From NCBI GenBank assembly GCA_937982565.1, contig CALJLN010000047.1, positions 62,001 through 126,000 of the forward strand: 64,000 nucleotides of DNA. The letters are read 5' to 3'. Below the pieces are notes generated by a model, which was not told where the DNA came from, made no database searches, and worked only from the letters and a program-made list of their open reading frames with translations. The first letter of the stretch is position 1. Each line of letters starts with the position of its first letter. Source of the DNA: UBA2421 sp002343075. GTDB lineage: Bacteria > Planctomycetota > Phycisphaerae > Tepidisphaerales > Tepidisphaeraceae. Below are positions 1 to 8,714 of this stretch, in pieces. The position numbers were made by a program, and so were the translations under genes.

Positions 1-1976
1 AGGGAAAAGCGCTCAACGGTGTCGATATCGGCGAAACGCGTAAGACGATTGTCGAGATGCTGCTGGCCGAGCACCCGCAGCCGTGTACGCGCCATCGCGA
101 GCATCGCGATTGCGAACTCGAGCTGTACGCCGAAAAAATGGGGCTTTTGAAGCCGAATTTCACGCCCCGGGCGGTGAGCAAGGGTACCGACTTTTCCAAC
201 CCCTCGATTGCCATCGATCATAGCGCATGCATTGTTTGCGAGCGCTGCGTGCGAGCTTGCGCCGCGGTTGAGAACAATGTCATCGGGCGGATGGGCAAGG
301 GGTACGGCACCGCCATCAGCTTCGATAACAACAAACCGATGGGCCAGAGTAGTTGCGTCAACTGCGGCGAGTGCATGGTTGCGTGTCCCACAGGCGCGAT
401 CACCTACGCCGGAGGTGTGGCACCAACCCCGCCGCCGAATGTCACACCGCTGGTCACCGATGAACTTCGCAAGATGCCAACGCTTGGCCGCTTTTTCAAA
501 GCGATCAGCCCCAACTTCCTGAAGCGCAGCGAAGGCGCGGTGTGGGTGCGGATGTTTAAGAAGGGCGAAGTGATCTGTCGGCAGGGTGACTTTGGATCAA
601 CCGCGTTTTACATCGATTCTGGCGAAGTCGATATCTACATTGATGTTGATCTGGGCCACATCCGAACCAAGAACAACGGCGGCGGATTCTTCAAGCGAAT
701 GACTTCTGCGCTTTTCAGCAAAGACCAGGACAACCGCAGCGAAGAGCGTGACAGCAAGAGCATCCCGATTGACTCTTCGGGTGTCGATTTGGAGTACGGC
801 AAGCTCCTCGCAAAGGTTGGCGAAGGCGAGCTTATTGGCGAGGCAGCCTGCCTGAATTTTCAGCCGCGCAGTGCCACCGTTCGAGCGGCGAGCGACGACG
901 TCATTGTCGTCGAGATGCTGCGCAATGTCCTGGATATGCTTCGAAAAACGCGCGAGTTTCGTGCCGATATGGAGCGAAAGTATCGCGAAAGGGCGTTGGC
1001 AAATCACCTTCGCAGCGTGCCAATTTTCAAAGAACTGCCCGATGCCTTCATCAACCGGCTGCGCGATCGCGTCAAACTCGTGCCGGTAGAGCCGAATGAG
1101 CCGATTGTGAAGCAAGGCGATCCAGCGGACGCTTTCTACCTCATTCGCATGGGGCACGTGAAGGTTTACGAAAGCTACGCCGATGGGCAGGCGATGGTCT
1201 TGTCGTACCTCAGCCGCGGGCAGTATTTCGGCGAGATCGGCCTGATGACGGCCGGGGGGGTGCGGACGGCCAACTGCACTGCCCTTGACCATGTTGAAGT
1301 GGTGCGCATCGACAAGACTGATTTTGAGGACATGATTCGGCTGTTTCCCGATATCAAATCAAAACTGCAGGCGATTGCCGATGCGCGGTTGGCGGAGAAT
1401 CACGCCCGCGCCACGCAGACGCGCACGCTATCGCTGCCGCAGTACATTGAGCAGGGACTGTACATTGCGCAGTCGCTGCTGATTCTCGATCTGGAGAAGT
1501 GCACGCGTTGCGACGAGTGTGTGCGGGCTTGCGCACAAGCTCATGACGGCATCACGCGGTTGGTTCGCGACGGGCTCCGCTTCGACAAGTACCTCGTCAC
1601 CACAAGCTGTCGAAGCTGCCGCGATCCGCTCTGCATGGTGGGCTGCCCGGTCGGCTCGATCCGGCGGAAGGGCGATCTGGAGATCATCATCGAAGACCAT
1701 TGCATCGGCTGTGGCCGCTGCGCAGAGCAGTGCCCGTATGGCAACATCAATATGCATCCGATCGGCAAAGAGTATCGCGATGAGGCGACCGGCGAAATGC
1801 GTCAGCAGCGCAAGGCGGCGGTGTGCGACCTGTGTACCGACATGTGCCTGACGGAGAATGAAGATCCTGCGTGCGTCTACGCTTGCCCGCATGATGCCGC
1901 GCACCGCGTGGACGGCCAGAAGTTCTTCGACGAATTGCTCATCGGCTCGCGGGCCGTTCAGGAGAAGATCAGTTAG
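1..1976 (+). CDS. Ferredoxin-cNMP-binding-polyferredoxin fusion protein (5' partial)
   Basis: The reading frame is open from base 3, so the true start lies upstream and the ATG at 57 is internal. The first visible part resembles the NuoG/Fdh N-terminal region. Its His-Cys cluster motif reads H-x3-C-x2-H-x5-C (AEHPQPCTRHREHRDCELE), with His where the second Cys normally sits. Two 4Fe-4S motifs follow (CIVCERCVRAC and CVNCGECMVACP). Two cyclic-nucleotide-binding domains come next, the first interrupted by an insert of about 60 residues, the second carrying GEIGLMTAGG. The C-terminal third has four clusters like DmsB-type electron-transfer subunits (CTRCDECVRAC, CRSCRDPLCMVGCP, CIGCGRCAEQCP, CDLCTDMC). 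It is probably a cytoplasmic electron-transfer protein gated by a nucleotide or acting with the membrane protein that follows. The redox partner is unknown. Confidence 0.85.
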   Translation, partial: GKALNGVDIGETRKTIVEMLLAEHPQPCTRHREHRDCELELYAEKMGLLKPNFTPRAVSKGTDFSNPSIAIDHSACIVCERCVRACAAVENNVIGRMGKGYGTAISFDNNKPMGQSSCVNCGECMVACPTGAITYAGGVAPTPPPNVTPLVTDELRKMPTLGRFFKAISPNFLKRSEGAVWVRMFKKGEVICRQGDFGSTAFYIDSGEVDIYIDVDLGHIRTKNNGGGFFKRMTSALFSKDQDNRSEERDSKSIPIDSSGVDLEYGKLLAKVGEGELIGEAACLNFQPRSATVRAASDDVIVVEMLRNVLDMLRKTREFRADMERKYRERALANHLRSVPIFKELPDAFINRLRDRVKLVPVEPNEPIVKQGDPADAFYLIRMGHVKVYESYADGQAMVLSYLSRGQYFGEIGLMTAGGVRTANCTALDHVEVVRIDKTDFEDMIRLFPDIKSKLQAIADARLAENHARATQTRTLSLPQYIEQGLYIAQSLLILDLEKCTRCDECVRACAQAHDGITRLVRDGLRFDKYLVTTSCRSCRDPLCMVGCPVGSIRRKGDLEIIIEDHCIGCGRCAEQCPYGNINMHPIGKEYRDEATGEMRQQRKAAVCDLCTDMCLTENEDPACVYACPHDAAHRVDGQKFFDELLIGSRAVQEKIS

Positions 1977-1988
1977 CCGCAGATGAAC

Positions 1989-2077
1989 GTGAATCAACGC
2001 AGATGGAGAGCGAGGTCAGGCTGAGTTGGAAGCAGCGGTTAATCCAGATCAATGACAAAGTGTCTGCTGTGATTCAC
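1989..2077. repeat. Imperfect inverted repeat, dispersed-repeat-like
   Basis: Between the ferredoxin fusion and the membrane protein, the arm at 1989-2003 (gtgaatcaacgcaga) is nearly complementary to 2063-2077, matching 13 of 15 bases. The flanking gccgcagatgaacg wording resembles a dispersed repeat often seen between genes in planctomycete and verrucomicrobial genomes; that resemblance is from memory. It is probably a decayed copy that could fold in RNA. Confidence 0.4.
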
Positions 2078-2187
2078 CCAGACAGGAGACTACGAATCAA
2101 CCAACGGTTCATCAGAGCGTGAATAAACTAAATGTTTGTTTTCGGCACCCATTTTCTACCTGCGGTCACCCGCGGCCATAAAGAAAA

Positions 2188-3090
2188 ATGCTAATCGACC
2201 GTCAATCTCGTCCGTGGATCGTCATCACCGTCGTGCTGTTTGCTGTCGCGACGGCGCTCTATGTGCCGTACGCGCGCTCGCAGTTGCACGGGCCGACAGG
2301 AAGCAGTTGGCAGGGGATAACCTTCGGAATCGTAGGCACCGCGTTCATGACGTTCGCCATGCTTCTTTCATTCAAGAAGCGCGTGCGAACGATGCGCATC
2401 GGCCGGGCATATTGGTGGACGCAGGGGCATGTGTGGCTTGGATTGCTCGCATATCCGGTCATTCTCTACCACGCTGGGCTTCGGTTTGGCCCGGCGTTCG
2501 GAATGACCTGGTGGCTGATGTGGCTTTTCACAGTCATCATCGTTAGCGGGGTAGTGGGAGTGATTTTGCAGAACATCGTGCCGACGAAGATGCTGCGTGA
2601 ATTGCCGCTTGAGACCATCTACGAGCAGGCCGAACACATTATCAGCGGCTTGCAGGCCGAAGCATCGGAGATCGTCGCTCGCGTCGCTGCAGATCAGCCG
2701 GAGGAAGGATTCGACCGCGACGCCATCCCCGCCGGCGGGGGCACTTCAACCCTCACCCACGCGACGGCGGTAAGCAAGGGCCAGCAGGTGCTGCAGGACT
2801 TTTACCGTTCCGAGATCCAGCCGTTTCTACAACCGCGCATGGGCCAGAGCCGCCTCGTGAGCCTTACCACCGCAGCAGCGGCGTTCGACTCGGTGCGCAC
2901 CTCGTTACCAAGGGAGTTTCACGAGCATCTAAACGACCTGCAGAGCATCGTCGATGAGCGCCGGCAGATTGCCCACCAGAAGAAGATGCACCATTTGCTG
3001 CACGGCTGGCTGCTTTTTCATGTGCCGCTGTCGTTTGCGTTAATGATTCTTTCAGTCATCCATATTGTCGTGGCGTTGCGGTACCTATGA
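2188..3090 (+). CDS. Membrane protein, cytochrome b-like/ferric reductase-like
   Basis: A 300-residue inner-membrane protein. About four transmembrane helices lie in the first 130 residues (near 10-29, 45-65, 80-100 and 108-130). A hydrophilic stretch of about 140 residues follows, then a last helix near 278-299. Histidines in or beside helices (TQGHVWLGLL, LYHAGLRFG, and MHHLLHGWLLFH at the end) could bind b-type haem, as in cytochrome b561 or ferric-reductase-like proteins. It follows the ferredoxin fusion by about 210 bases, so the two may form an electron-transfer module between cytoplasmic Fe-S clusters and the membrane. Family assignment is by general character. The ribosome-binding site is weak. 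Confidence 0.6.
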   Translation: MLIDRQSRPWIVITVVLFAVATALYVPYARSQLHGPTGSSWQGITFGIVGTAFMTFAMLLSFKKRVRTMRIGRAYWWTQGHVWLGLLAYPVILYHAGLRFGPAFGMTWWLMWLFTVIIVSGVVGVILQNIVPTKMLRELPLETIYEQAEHIISGLQAEASEIVARVAADQPEEGFDRDAIPAGGGTSTLTHATAVSKGQQVLQDFYRSEIQPFLQPRMGQSRLVSLTTAAAAFDSVRTSLPREFHEHLNDLQSIVDERRQIAHQKKMHHLLHGWLLFHVPLSFALMILSVIHIVVALRYL

Positions 3091-3108
3091 CGAATCGGGA
3101 AAAGTTTC

Positions 3109-3181
3109 ACCACCGAGGTACAGAAATCTTTCAGATGGTCTCGGCCGGGTTAGTTCTCTGTGTCCTCTGTGCCTCTGTGGT
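3109..3181. repeat. Imperfect palindromic repeat (accacagaggcacaga type)
   Basis: The arm 3109-3124 (accaccgaggtacaga) is complementary to 3166-3181 (tctgtgcctctgtggt) at 14 of 16 bases, enclosing about 41 bases. The right arm belongs to a repeat with the wording tctgtgtcctctgtgcctctgtggt that is scattered in many planctomycete genomes (from memory). It sits just before the transketolase gene and could form a long hairpin in its leader. Confidence 0.5.
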
Positions 3182-3204
3182 CATACCAGAATCAGGAGCC
3201 AAAA

Positions 3205-5373
3205 ATGTTGACCAATGAATCCCCTGAAATGCGTTCTATCAACACGATCCGCGGGCTGGCCATGGATGCCGTGCAGGCGGCCAACTCCGGACATCCGGGT
3301 ACGCCGATGGCGATGGCGCCGGTGGCGTATGAACTGTGGCAGAACCACCTGCGGTTCGACCCGAACGACCCCATCTGGCCCAACCGCGATCGGTTTGTGC
3401 TCTCGATGGGCCACGCATCGATGCTCATCTACGCCATGCTGCACCTGACAGGCGTGAAGGCGGTCAACGACAAGTATGAAACACCGGGCAACCCTTCGGT
3501 TACGCTCGATGACATAAAGAAGTTTCGTCAGCTCGACAGTCGCTGCGCCGGACACCCTGAGTACCGATGGACCAGCGGCATCGAAACCACTACAGGCCCT
3601 CTGGGACAAGGTTATGCAACCAGCGTAGGAATGGCGATCGCCGCGAAGTGGCTGGGCGGAACCTATAACAAGCCCGGCTTCGAGATGTTTAACTTCAATG
3701 TTTACGCGCTCGGCGGCGACGGCTGCATGATGGAAGGTGCCGCCAGTGAAGCTGCGAGCCTTGCGGGTCATCTTCAGCTCGACAATCTCTGCTGGATCTA
3801 CGACAACAACAAGATCAGTATCGAAGGGAACACCGAGTGGGCATTTAGCGAAGATGTCGCCACGCGGTTCATATCCTACGGCTGGAATGTGACACGTGTC
3901 GGCGATGCCAACGACCTGGCCATGCTCAAGAGAGCGTTTGATAACTTTAAGCACACCAAGGGCCGGCCCACGCTCATCATTGTAGATTCGCTGATCGCCT
4001 ACGGCGCACCAACCTTGCAAGGCAGCCACAAGGCCCACGGCGCGCCGCTTGGCGAGCAGGAGATTGAAGGCTGCAAAAAGTTCTACGGCATGCCGGAGAA
4101 GGAAAAATTCCACGTTCCCGCTGGGGTTTACGATCATTTCAAAGGCGGAATGGGCGCGCGGTCGGGCAAGGCGCGCGAGGAATGGATGGCGCTTTACAAC
4201 AAGTACAAGGCCGAACACCCGCAGTTGGCCGAGCAACTGATTCAGATTCAGAAGCGTCAGCTTCCAACGGGTTGGGAGAAATCGATTCCGGTCTTCCCGG
4301 CCGATCCCAAGGGGCTCGCTGGAAGGCAGTCGAGCCAGAAAGTGCTCAACGAGATTGCGAAGGCCGTGCCATGGCTCATCGGCGGTTCGGCAGACCTCGC
4401 GCCATCCACACTCACGCGGCTCGGCGATCCGAGTGAGAAGCCCGGCAACCCGTTTGGAGACTTCGGCCCCGATGGGGTCAGCGTTGATGAACACGGCTTG
4501 AAGCCGCTGTCATGGAAAGGCCGTAACTTCCACTTCGGCGTGCGCGAACTGGCAATGGGCGCCTGCCTCAACGGCATGGCCCTTACCAAAGTGCGGCCGT
4601 ACGGAAGCGGGTTTTTTGTGTTCAGCGATTTCTCACGGCCCACAATTCGGCTCGCCGCGATCATGGAGATTCCGGTCATCTACGTCTTTACTCACGATAG
4701 CATCGGCGTGGGTGAAGACGGGCCGACGCACCAGCCCATCGAACATCTCGCAGCGCTGCGGGCTATTCCCGGGCTGATCGTTCTTCGTCCCGGCGATGCA
4801 AATGAGGTGGCCGAGGCGTGGAGAACCGTCATGGGGTTCCGCCACCACCCGGCGTGCCTGATTTTGAGTCGTCAGAATCTGCCCACCCTCGACCGAAGCA
4901 AGTACAAACCGGCGACGGGGGTTGGAAAGGGGGCATACGTCCTCGCTTGCGCTGCGCCGGACGGCAAGCCCGATGTGCTCCTGATGGCAAGCGGGAGTGA
5001 ATTGGGTTTGATCGTCGATGCTTACGAGAAACTGACCAGCGAGGGAATTAAGGCCCGCGCGGTTTCGATGCCGAGTTGGGAGCTATTCGAGGAGCAAGAC
5101 CAAGCGTACAAAGATAGCGTTCTGCCGCCGACGACAACGGCGCGCGTGAGCGTCGAAGCCGCGGGTGTCTTTGGCTGGCACCGGTACGTCGGTGCTGGCG
5201 GGGCGGCAATCGGCATGAAGAGTTTTGGAGCTTCGGCGCCGCTCAGCGCGTTATCAAAGAAGTTTGGCTTCACTACCGATGCAGTTGTGGCGGCAGCGAA
5301 AGATCAGATCGCGCGCAATAAGGCCGGGCAGACAAAAATGAGCATGTCCGCCGAGGCCGCGGTGAATGCATGA
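3205..5373 (+). CDS. tkt: Transketolase
   Basis: Transketolase moves two-carbon ketol units between sugar phosphates in the non-oxidative pentose phosphate pathway, using thiamine diphosphate in the cytoplasm. The 722-residue product has the expected features: GHASMLIYAMLHLTG near the N-terminus, the TPP/metal-binding GDGCMMEGAASEAASLAG followed by YDNNKISIEGNT, the central FGVRELAMGACLNGMAL, and the pyrimidine-domain THDSIGVGEDGPTHQPIEHL. It is slightly longer than the usual 660-680 residues. The ATG at 3205 is chosen because AGGAG lies six bases upstream; a GTG at 3160 would read through the palindromic repeat. moeA follows 24 bases downstream. Confidence 0.95.
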   Translation: MLTNESPEMRSINTIRGLAMDAVQAANSGHPGTPMAMAPVAYELWQNHLRFDPNDPIWPNRDRFVLSMGHASMLIYAMLHLTGVKAVNDKYETPGNPSVTLDDIKKFRQLDSRCAGHPEYRWTSGIETTTGPLGQGYATSVGMAIAAKWLGGTYNKPGFEMFNFNVYALGGDGCMMEGAASEAASLAGHLQLDNLCWIYDNNKISIEGNTEWAFSEDVATRFISYGWNVTRVGDANDLAMLKRAFDNFKHTKGRPTLIIVDSLIAYGAPTLQGSHKAHGAPLGEQEIEGCKKFYGMPEKEKFHVPAGVYDHFKGGMGARSGKAREEWMALYNKYKAEHPQLAEQLIQIQKRQLPTGWEKSIPVFPADPKGLAGRQSSQKVLNEIAKAVPWLIGGSADLAPSTLTRLGDPSEKPGNPFGDFGPDGVSVDEHGLKPLSWKGRNFHFGVRELAMGACLNGMALTKVRPYGSGFFVFSDFSRPTIRLAAIMEIPVIYVFTHDSIGVGEDGPTHQPIEHLAALRAIPGLIVLRPGDANEVAEAWRTVMGFRHHPACLILSRQNLPTLDRSKYKPATGVGKGAYVLACAAPDGKPDVLLMASGSELGLIVDAYEKLTSEGIKARAVSMPSWELFEEQDQAYKDSVLPPTTTARVSVEAAGVFGWHRYVGAGGAAIGMKSFGASAPLSALSKKFGFTTDAVVAAAKDQIARNKAGQTKMSMSAEAAVNA

Positions 5374-5397
5374 TCGCTCTGGACGGAGGTCTGACCG

Positions 5398-6606
5398 ATG
5401 CCCGTCGAGCCGGACGTGTCTGAATTGATCTCCGTCGCGCAGGCGTGTGCGATTCTTGATGCCGTGGCGGTTGAGCCTCGCCTCGCCCGGGCCACACTCG
5501 GCGACGCGGCCGGGCGGGTGCTTGCGGAGGATATTCTCGCTGACAGGGACTATCCGCCGTTTGATAAGAGCCTGATGGACGGCTTTGCAGTTCGCGCCGC
5601 CGAAGTGGGAGAAGGTATCCTGCTGAAAGTAGTCGCCGAGATTGCCGCAGGGCAGCGGGCCGGGCGCGATCTATCCAGCGACGAGTGTGCCGCAATCATG
5701 ACTGGGGCAATGTTGCCCGGCGGAGCCGATGCGGTTGTGCCGGTCGAGCTGGCGCACCGGCGGGGGGACGTGGTGTCGTTCACTCACCCCGTCGCCCCAG
5801 GCAAAGCCGTGCAGCTCCGCGGGGCAGAAGTGGCATCTGGCGCGCGGGTGCTCAACCGAGGCACTCTGCTCGGGCCCGCGCAGCTCGCGGTTGCAGCGAC
5901 AGTGGGGGCGGCGCGACTGAGTGTCTATCGACGACCGAGCGCATTCATTCTCACCACCGGCGATGAAGTAGTGTCAGTCCGATCGCGCCCGGCGGTGCAG
6001 AAGATCCGAAATGCTAACAACATCCTGCTGACAACCCTGTTGATGCGTCTTGGCGCGGACGTAGCTGGGGAATCGCACGCCCCCGATGATCGCCGTCGGC
6101 TGGAATCCGCCATCCGCGCAGGAATGAAGCACGACCTGACTTTCATCAGCGGCGGGATGAGTATGGGTAACTACGATTATGCCCCGCAGGTGTTGAAGTC
6201 GCTCGGATTTGAACTTCGCATTACAAAGGTACGCATCCGCCCCGGCAAGCCATTCGTGTTCGGGGTGCATCCGAGTGGTACCTTTGCATTTGGATTGCCC
6301 GGCAACCCGCTGAGCGCGTACGTCTGTACGTTGCTCTTTGCCAGTCGGCTCGTGCGCAGGTTAACCGGATTGAGCGCTGAGCCTCGTTGGTCAACGGCGC
6401 GCCTTTCTGCCGGCGTGGCTGCCAATGGACCGCGGGAATTGTATCAGCCGGCGCGGCGAACAGTTGACGGCGCCGTTGACCCGTTGCCGTGGCGTGGATC
6501 GGGCGATGTATTCTCGCTTGCAAATGCCGACGCGTTGATCATCCGACCGGAGAATGCGCCTCAGCAAAGCCTGGGCGAATTTGTTCGAATTCTGGAGCTT
6601 CCGTGA
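5398..6606 (+). CDS. moeA: Molybdopterin molybdenumtransferase MoeA
   Basis: MoeA inserts molybdate into adenylylated molybdopterin in the last step of molybdenum-cofactor synthesis. The 402-residue protein has the family marks: DYPPFDKSLMDGFAVRA and GAMLPGGADAVVPVE in the N-terminal half, the MogA-like ISGGMSMGNYDY near residue 250, RPGKPFVFG, and FGLPGNPLSAYVC. A GGAGG ribosome-binding site (in ggacggaggtctgaccg) lies upstream of the ATG. It follows transketolase by 24 bases and its stop overlaps the next start (TGATG). No other moa or moe gene is in the window, so the cofactor pathway must be completed elsewhere. Confidence 0.93.
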   Translation: MPVEPDVSELISVAQACAILDAVAVEPRLARATLGDAAGRVLAEDILADRDYPPFDKSLMDGFAVRAAEVGEGILLKVVAEIAAGQRAGRDLSSDECAAIMTGAMLPGGADAVVPVELAHRRGDVVSFTHPVAPGKAVQLRGAEVASGARVLNRGTLLGPAQLAVAATVGAARLSVYRRPSAFILTTGDEVVSVRSRPAVQKIRNANNILLTTLLMRLGADVAGESHAPDDRRRLESAIRAGMKHDLTFISGGMSMGNYDYAPQVLKSLGFELRITKVRIRPGKPFVFGVHPSGTFAFGLPGNPLSAYVCTLLFASRLVRRLTGLSAEPRWSTARLSAGVAANGPRELYQPARRTVDGAVDPLPWRGSGDVFSLANADALIIRPENAPQQSLGEFVRILELP

Positions 6607-6740
6607 TGAGACCATTGCATTGGCGGACCGCATTGTTGTTGGCGCTATGCGCCGTCCTGACATTTGGCGGGTCATTCACCTGCAACGCCAGCAGCGGCGA
6701 TGATGACTCGCCGACTACGCGGCCAGGCTTATCCTCCTGA
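6606..6740 (+). CDS. Small exported or lipoprotein-like peptide
   Basis: A 44-residue frame starts at an ATG overlapping the moeA stop (TGATG). It begins MRPLHWRTALLLALCAVLTF, a basic start followed by a hydrophobic core typical of a signal peptide. A Cys follows (GSFTCNASS), then a short acidic tail. A lipobox is not clear, because SFTC is a poor match. The tight overlap supports translation coupled to moeA. No family is recognised, and it could be a chance frame. Confidence 0.4.
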   Translation: MRPLHWRTALLLALCAVLTFGGSFTCNASSGDDDSPTTRPGLSS

Positions 6741-6830
6741 CTGGCAGCCTGCTACGGGCTGTGCCTGACGGGGCCCCACATACTCCTTCCTGCAACTTTC
6801 CCAGCGGCTGGTGCTGCAATTCGTAGCTTT

Positions 6831-8690
6831 ATGGCAGACGGCGCAGCACTTAACATCGAAGCGATGCCGCAGAAGGTTTCCGCGCTCAGCATATTCATGC
6901 GACTGCTTCACCATCTCCGCCCACAGGCCCGGAGTATTGCCCTCGGATTGGTGCTTTTGCTGATTTCGATGCCGGCAGAGCTTTTTCCCGCGTTTGTGTG
7001 GATGTATGTGACAGACGCACTCATCATCGCGAACCCGACAGCCCCCAGCTTGTTTCTCGGCCAGATCTTCAGCTTCGGCGGGCGTTTGGTAGGGTGGCCG
7101 GCGCTACTCACATCTGCCCTGGCGTTCATGCTGGTAATCTATCTCACTTACGAAGCACTCAGCACCATCAGTCGCAACGTAATGGAGCGTGTTGCACAGC
7201 GGTTCATCCTCGACCTGCGCAACCGGGTCTATCACAAACTGCAGAGCCAATCGCTCGGATACCTCCAGCGGCAGAAAACGGGTGATTTGATGAGCCGCGC
7301 CATGGGCGATGTGGATGAACTGCAGTCGTTCACCGTGAATGGTATCGATGTCATTGTCGGTGAAGGCGTGATGTGGATCGTGACCGTCGCGGTCGTAATG
7401 GCGGTGGACTGGCGCGTCGCGACGGCATCGCTTGCTCCTTTGATCGTCGTCTACTTTCTGCTGAAGCTGTTCAACAGGCGGATTGCCCCTGTTTACCGAT
7501 CTGCGCGCGATCGTGCCGGCGAAGTAAGCGCTCGTTTGCAGGAGAATCTTGCGGGTGTGAACGTCATCAAGATCTTTGGCCGTGAAAAGCAGGAAGCCGA
7601 GCGGTTTCACTCTGCAACGCACGCCTTTTATGAGCAACAGGTGAAGGCCATTAATGCCAGGAGCATCTATTTCCCGTTTAGCAGGGCGGCGGGATTTCTG
7701 ACTAATGTCAGCATGCTTGGCGTCGGTGGGTATCTGATTTTGACTAACAGCGGGTTTACGGTCGGCAAGCTTCTGATGTTTCGTGCGTATTGGTGGCGGC
7801 TTTTCGGGCCAATTCAGACGTTGGCTCGCGTGAACGACATGGTTCAGCGTGCGGTGGCGTCCGCGCGGCGTGTTTTTGAGGTGCTCGATGCGCCCGATGA
7901 GTTGCCCGATGCCCCAAATGCCCGCCGGCTCGAGCACGTTGAGGGCCGGCTGGAACTCGACCGGGTAACATTCAGCTATTCTGATGGCCCTCCAGTGCTC
8001 AGGGGTGTATCAATCACCATCCAGCCTGGCCAAACGGTTGCGCTTTGCGGGCCAAGTGGGGCCGGGAAATCCACTGTGCTCAATCTGCTGCTGCGGTTCT
8101 ATGATCCGGCTCAGGGTGGCGTATCGCTCGATGGTGTGGACATTCGCCAGATTCAACGTGACAGCCTGCGGTCTCATTTTGCGCTCGTGCAACAGGAAAG
8201 CTTCCTATTTAACGAGCCAATCCTTGACAATATTCGGTATGGCCACCCAACAGCCACGATGGACCAGGTTATCGCCGCGGCGCGTGCGGCGAATGCGCAT
8301 GAGTTCATCAGTCGATTGCCGCAGGGATACTCAACCATTGTCGGAGAGCGCGGTGTGCGGCTGTCCGGTGGGCAAAAGCAGCGAATCAGCATCGCGCGGG
8401 CGTTCCTTACCAACCCGCGCATCTTACTGCTCGACGAGCCGACCAGCAGCGTTGAGCCTGATAGCGAAGCCACCATCATTGCCGCGCTCGATCGTTTGAT
8501 GACTGGCCGCACCACTGTACTGACGAGCCATCGGCCCAGCCTGATCAACCAGGCTACAGTGGCTTATGTCATTGATGATGGGCGCATCTCTGATAGCGGC
8601 TCACCTGCTGAACTTCGGCAGCGCAACGCGTGGTTTGGCCGATTTATGAAGTCGGCAGAGCAGCCTCTGGAAGCCAATATTGCCGAGTAG
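6831..8690 (+). CDS. ABC transporter, fused membrane and ATPase domains (MsbA-like)
   Basis: A 619-residue half-exporter. The N-terminal 330 residues carry about six membrane helices of the type I exporter fold, with the coupling region near SYLQRQKTGDLMSRAMGD-like wording. The ATPase domain has Walker A GPSGAGKST, signature LSGGQKQRISIARA, Walker B ILLLDEPTSS with the catalytic Glu, and the switch His in TSHRPSL. The D-loop reads SSVE rather than the usual SALD. Complete motifs suggest it works as a homodimer exporting a lipid or hydrophobic compound; the substrate cannot be told. Start ATG 6831 lacks a clear ribosome-binding site, and an in-frame ATG at 6864 is an alternative. Confidence 0.88.
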   Translation: MADGAALNIEAMPQKVSALSIFMRLLHHLRPQARSIALGLVLLLISMPAELFPAFVWMYVTDALIIANPTAPSLFLGQIFSFGGRLVGWPALLTSALAFMLVIYLTYEALSTISRNVMERVAQRFILDLRNRVYHKLQSQSLGYLQRQKTGDLMSRAMGDVDELQSFTVNGIDVIVGEGVMWIVTVAVVMAVDWRVATASLAPLIVVYFLLKLFNRRIAPVYRSARDRAGEVSARLQENLAGVNVIKIFGREKQEAERFHSATHAFYEQQVKAINARSIYFPFSRAAGFLTNVSMLGVGGYLILTNSGFTVGKLLMFRAYWWRLFGPIQTLARVNDMVQRAVASARRVFEVLDAPDELPDAPNARRLEHVEGRLELDRVTFSYSDGPPVLRGVSITIQPGQTVALCGPSGAGKSTVLNLLLRFYDPAQGGVSLDGVDIRQIQRDSLRSHFALVQQESFLFNEPILDNIRYGHPTATMDQVIAAARAANAHEFISRLPQGYSTIVGERGVRLSGGQKQRISIARAFLTNPRILLLDEPTSSVEPDSEATIIAALDRLMTGRTTVLTSHRPSLINQATVAYVIDDGRISDSGSPAELRQRNAWFGRFMKSAEQPLEANIAE

Positions 8691-8714
8691 CCCGCTTGGG
8701 TACGATGTGCCACC

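Noticed and set aside
3181..4494. A 437-codon minus-strand frame opposite transketolase
   Set aside because: It mirrors the codon bias of the plus-strand tkt gene, has no family motifs, and tkt is certain.
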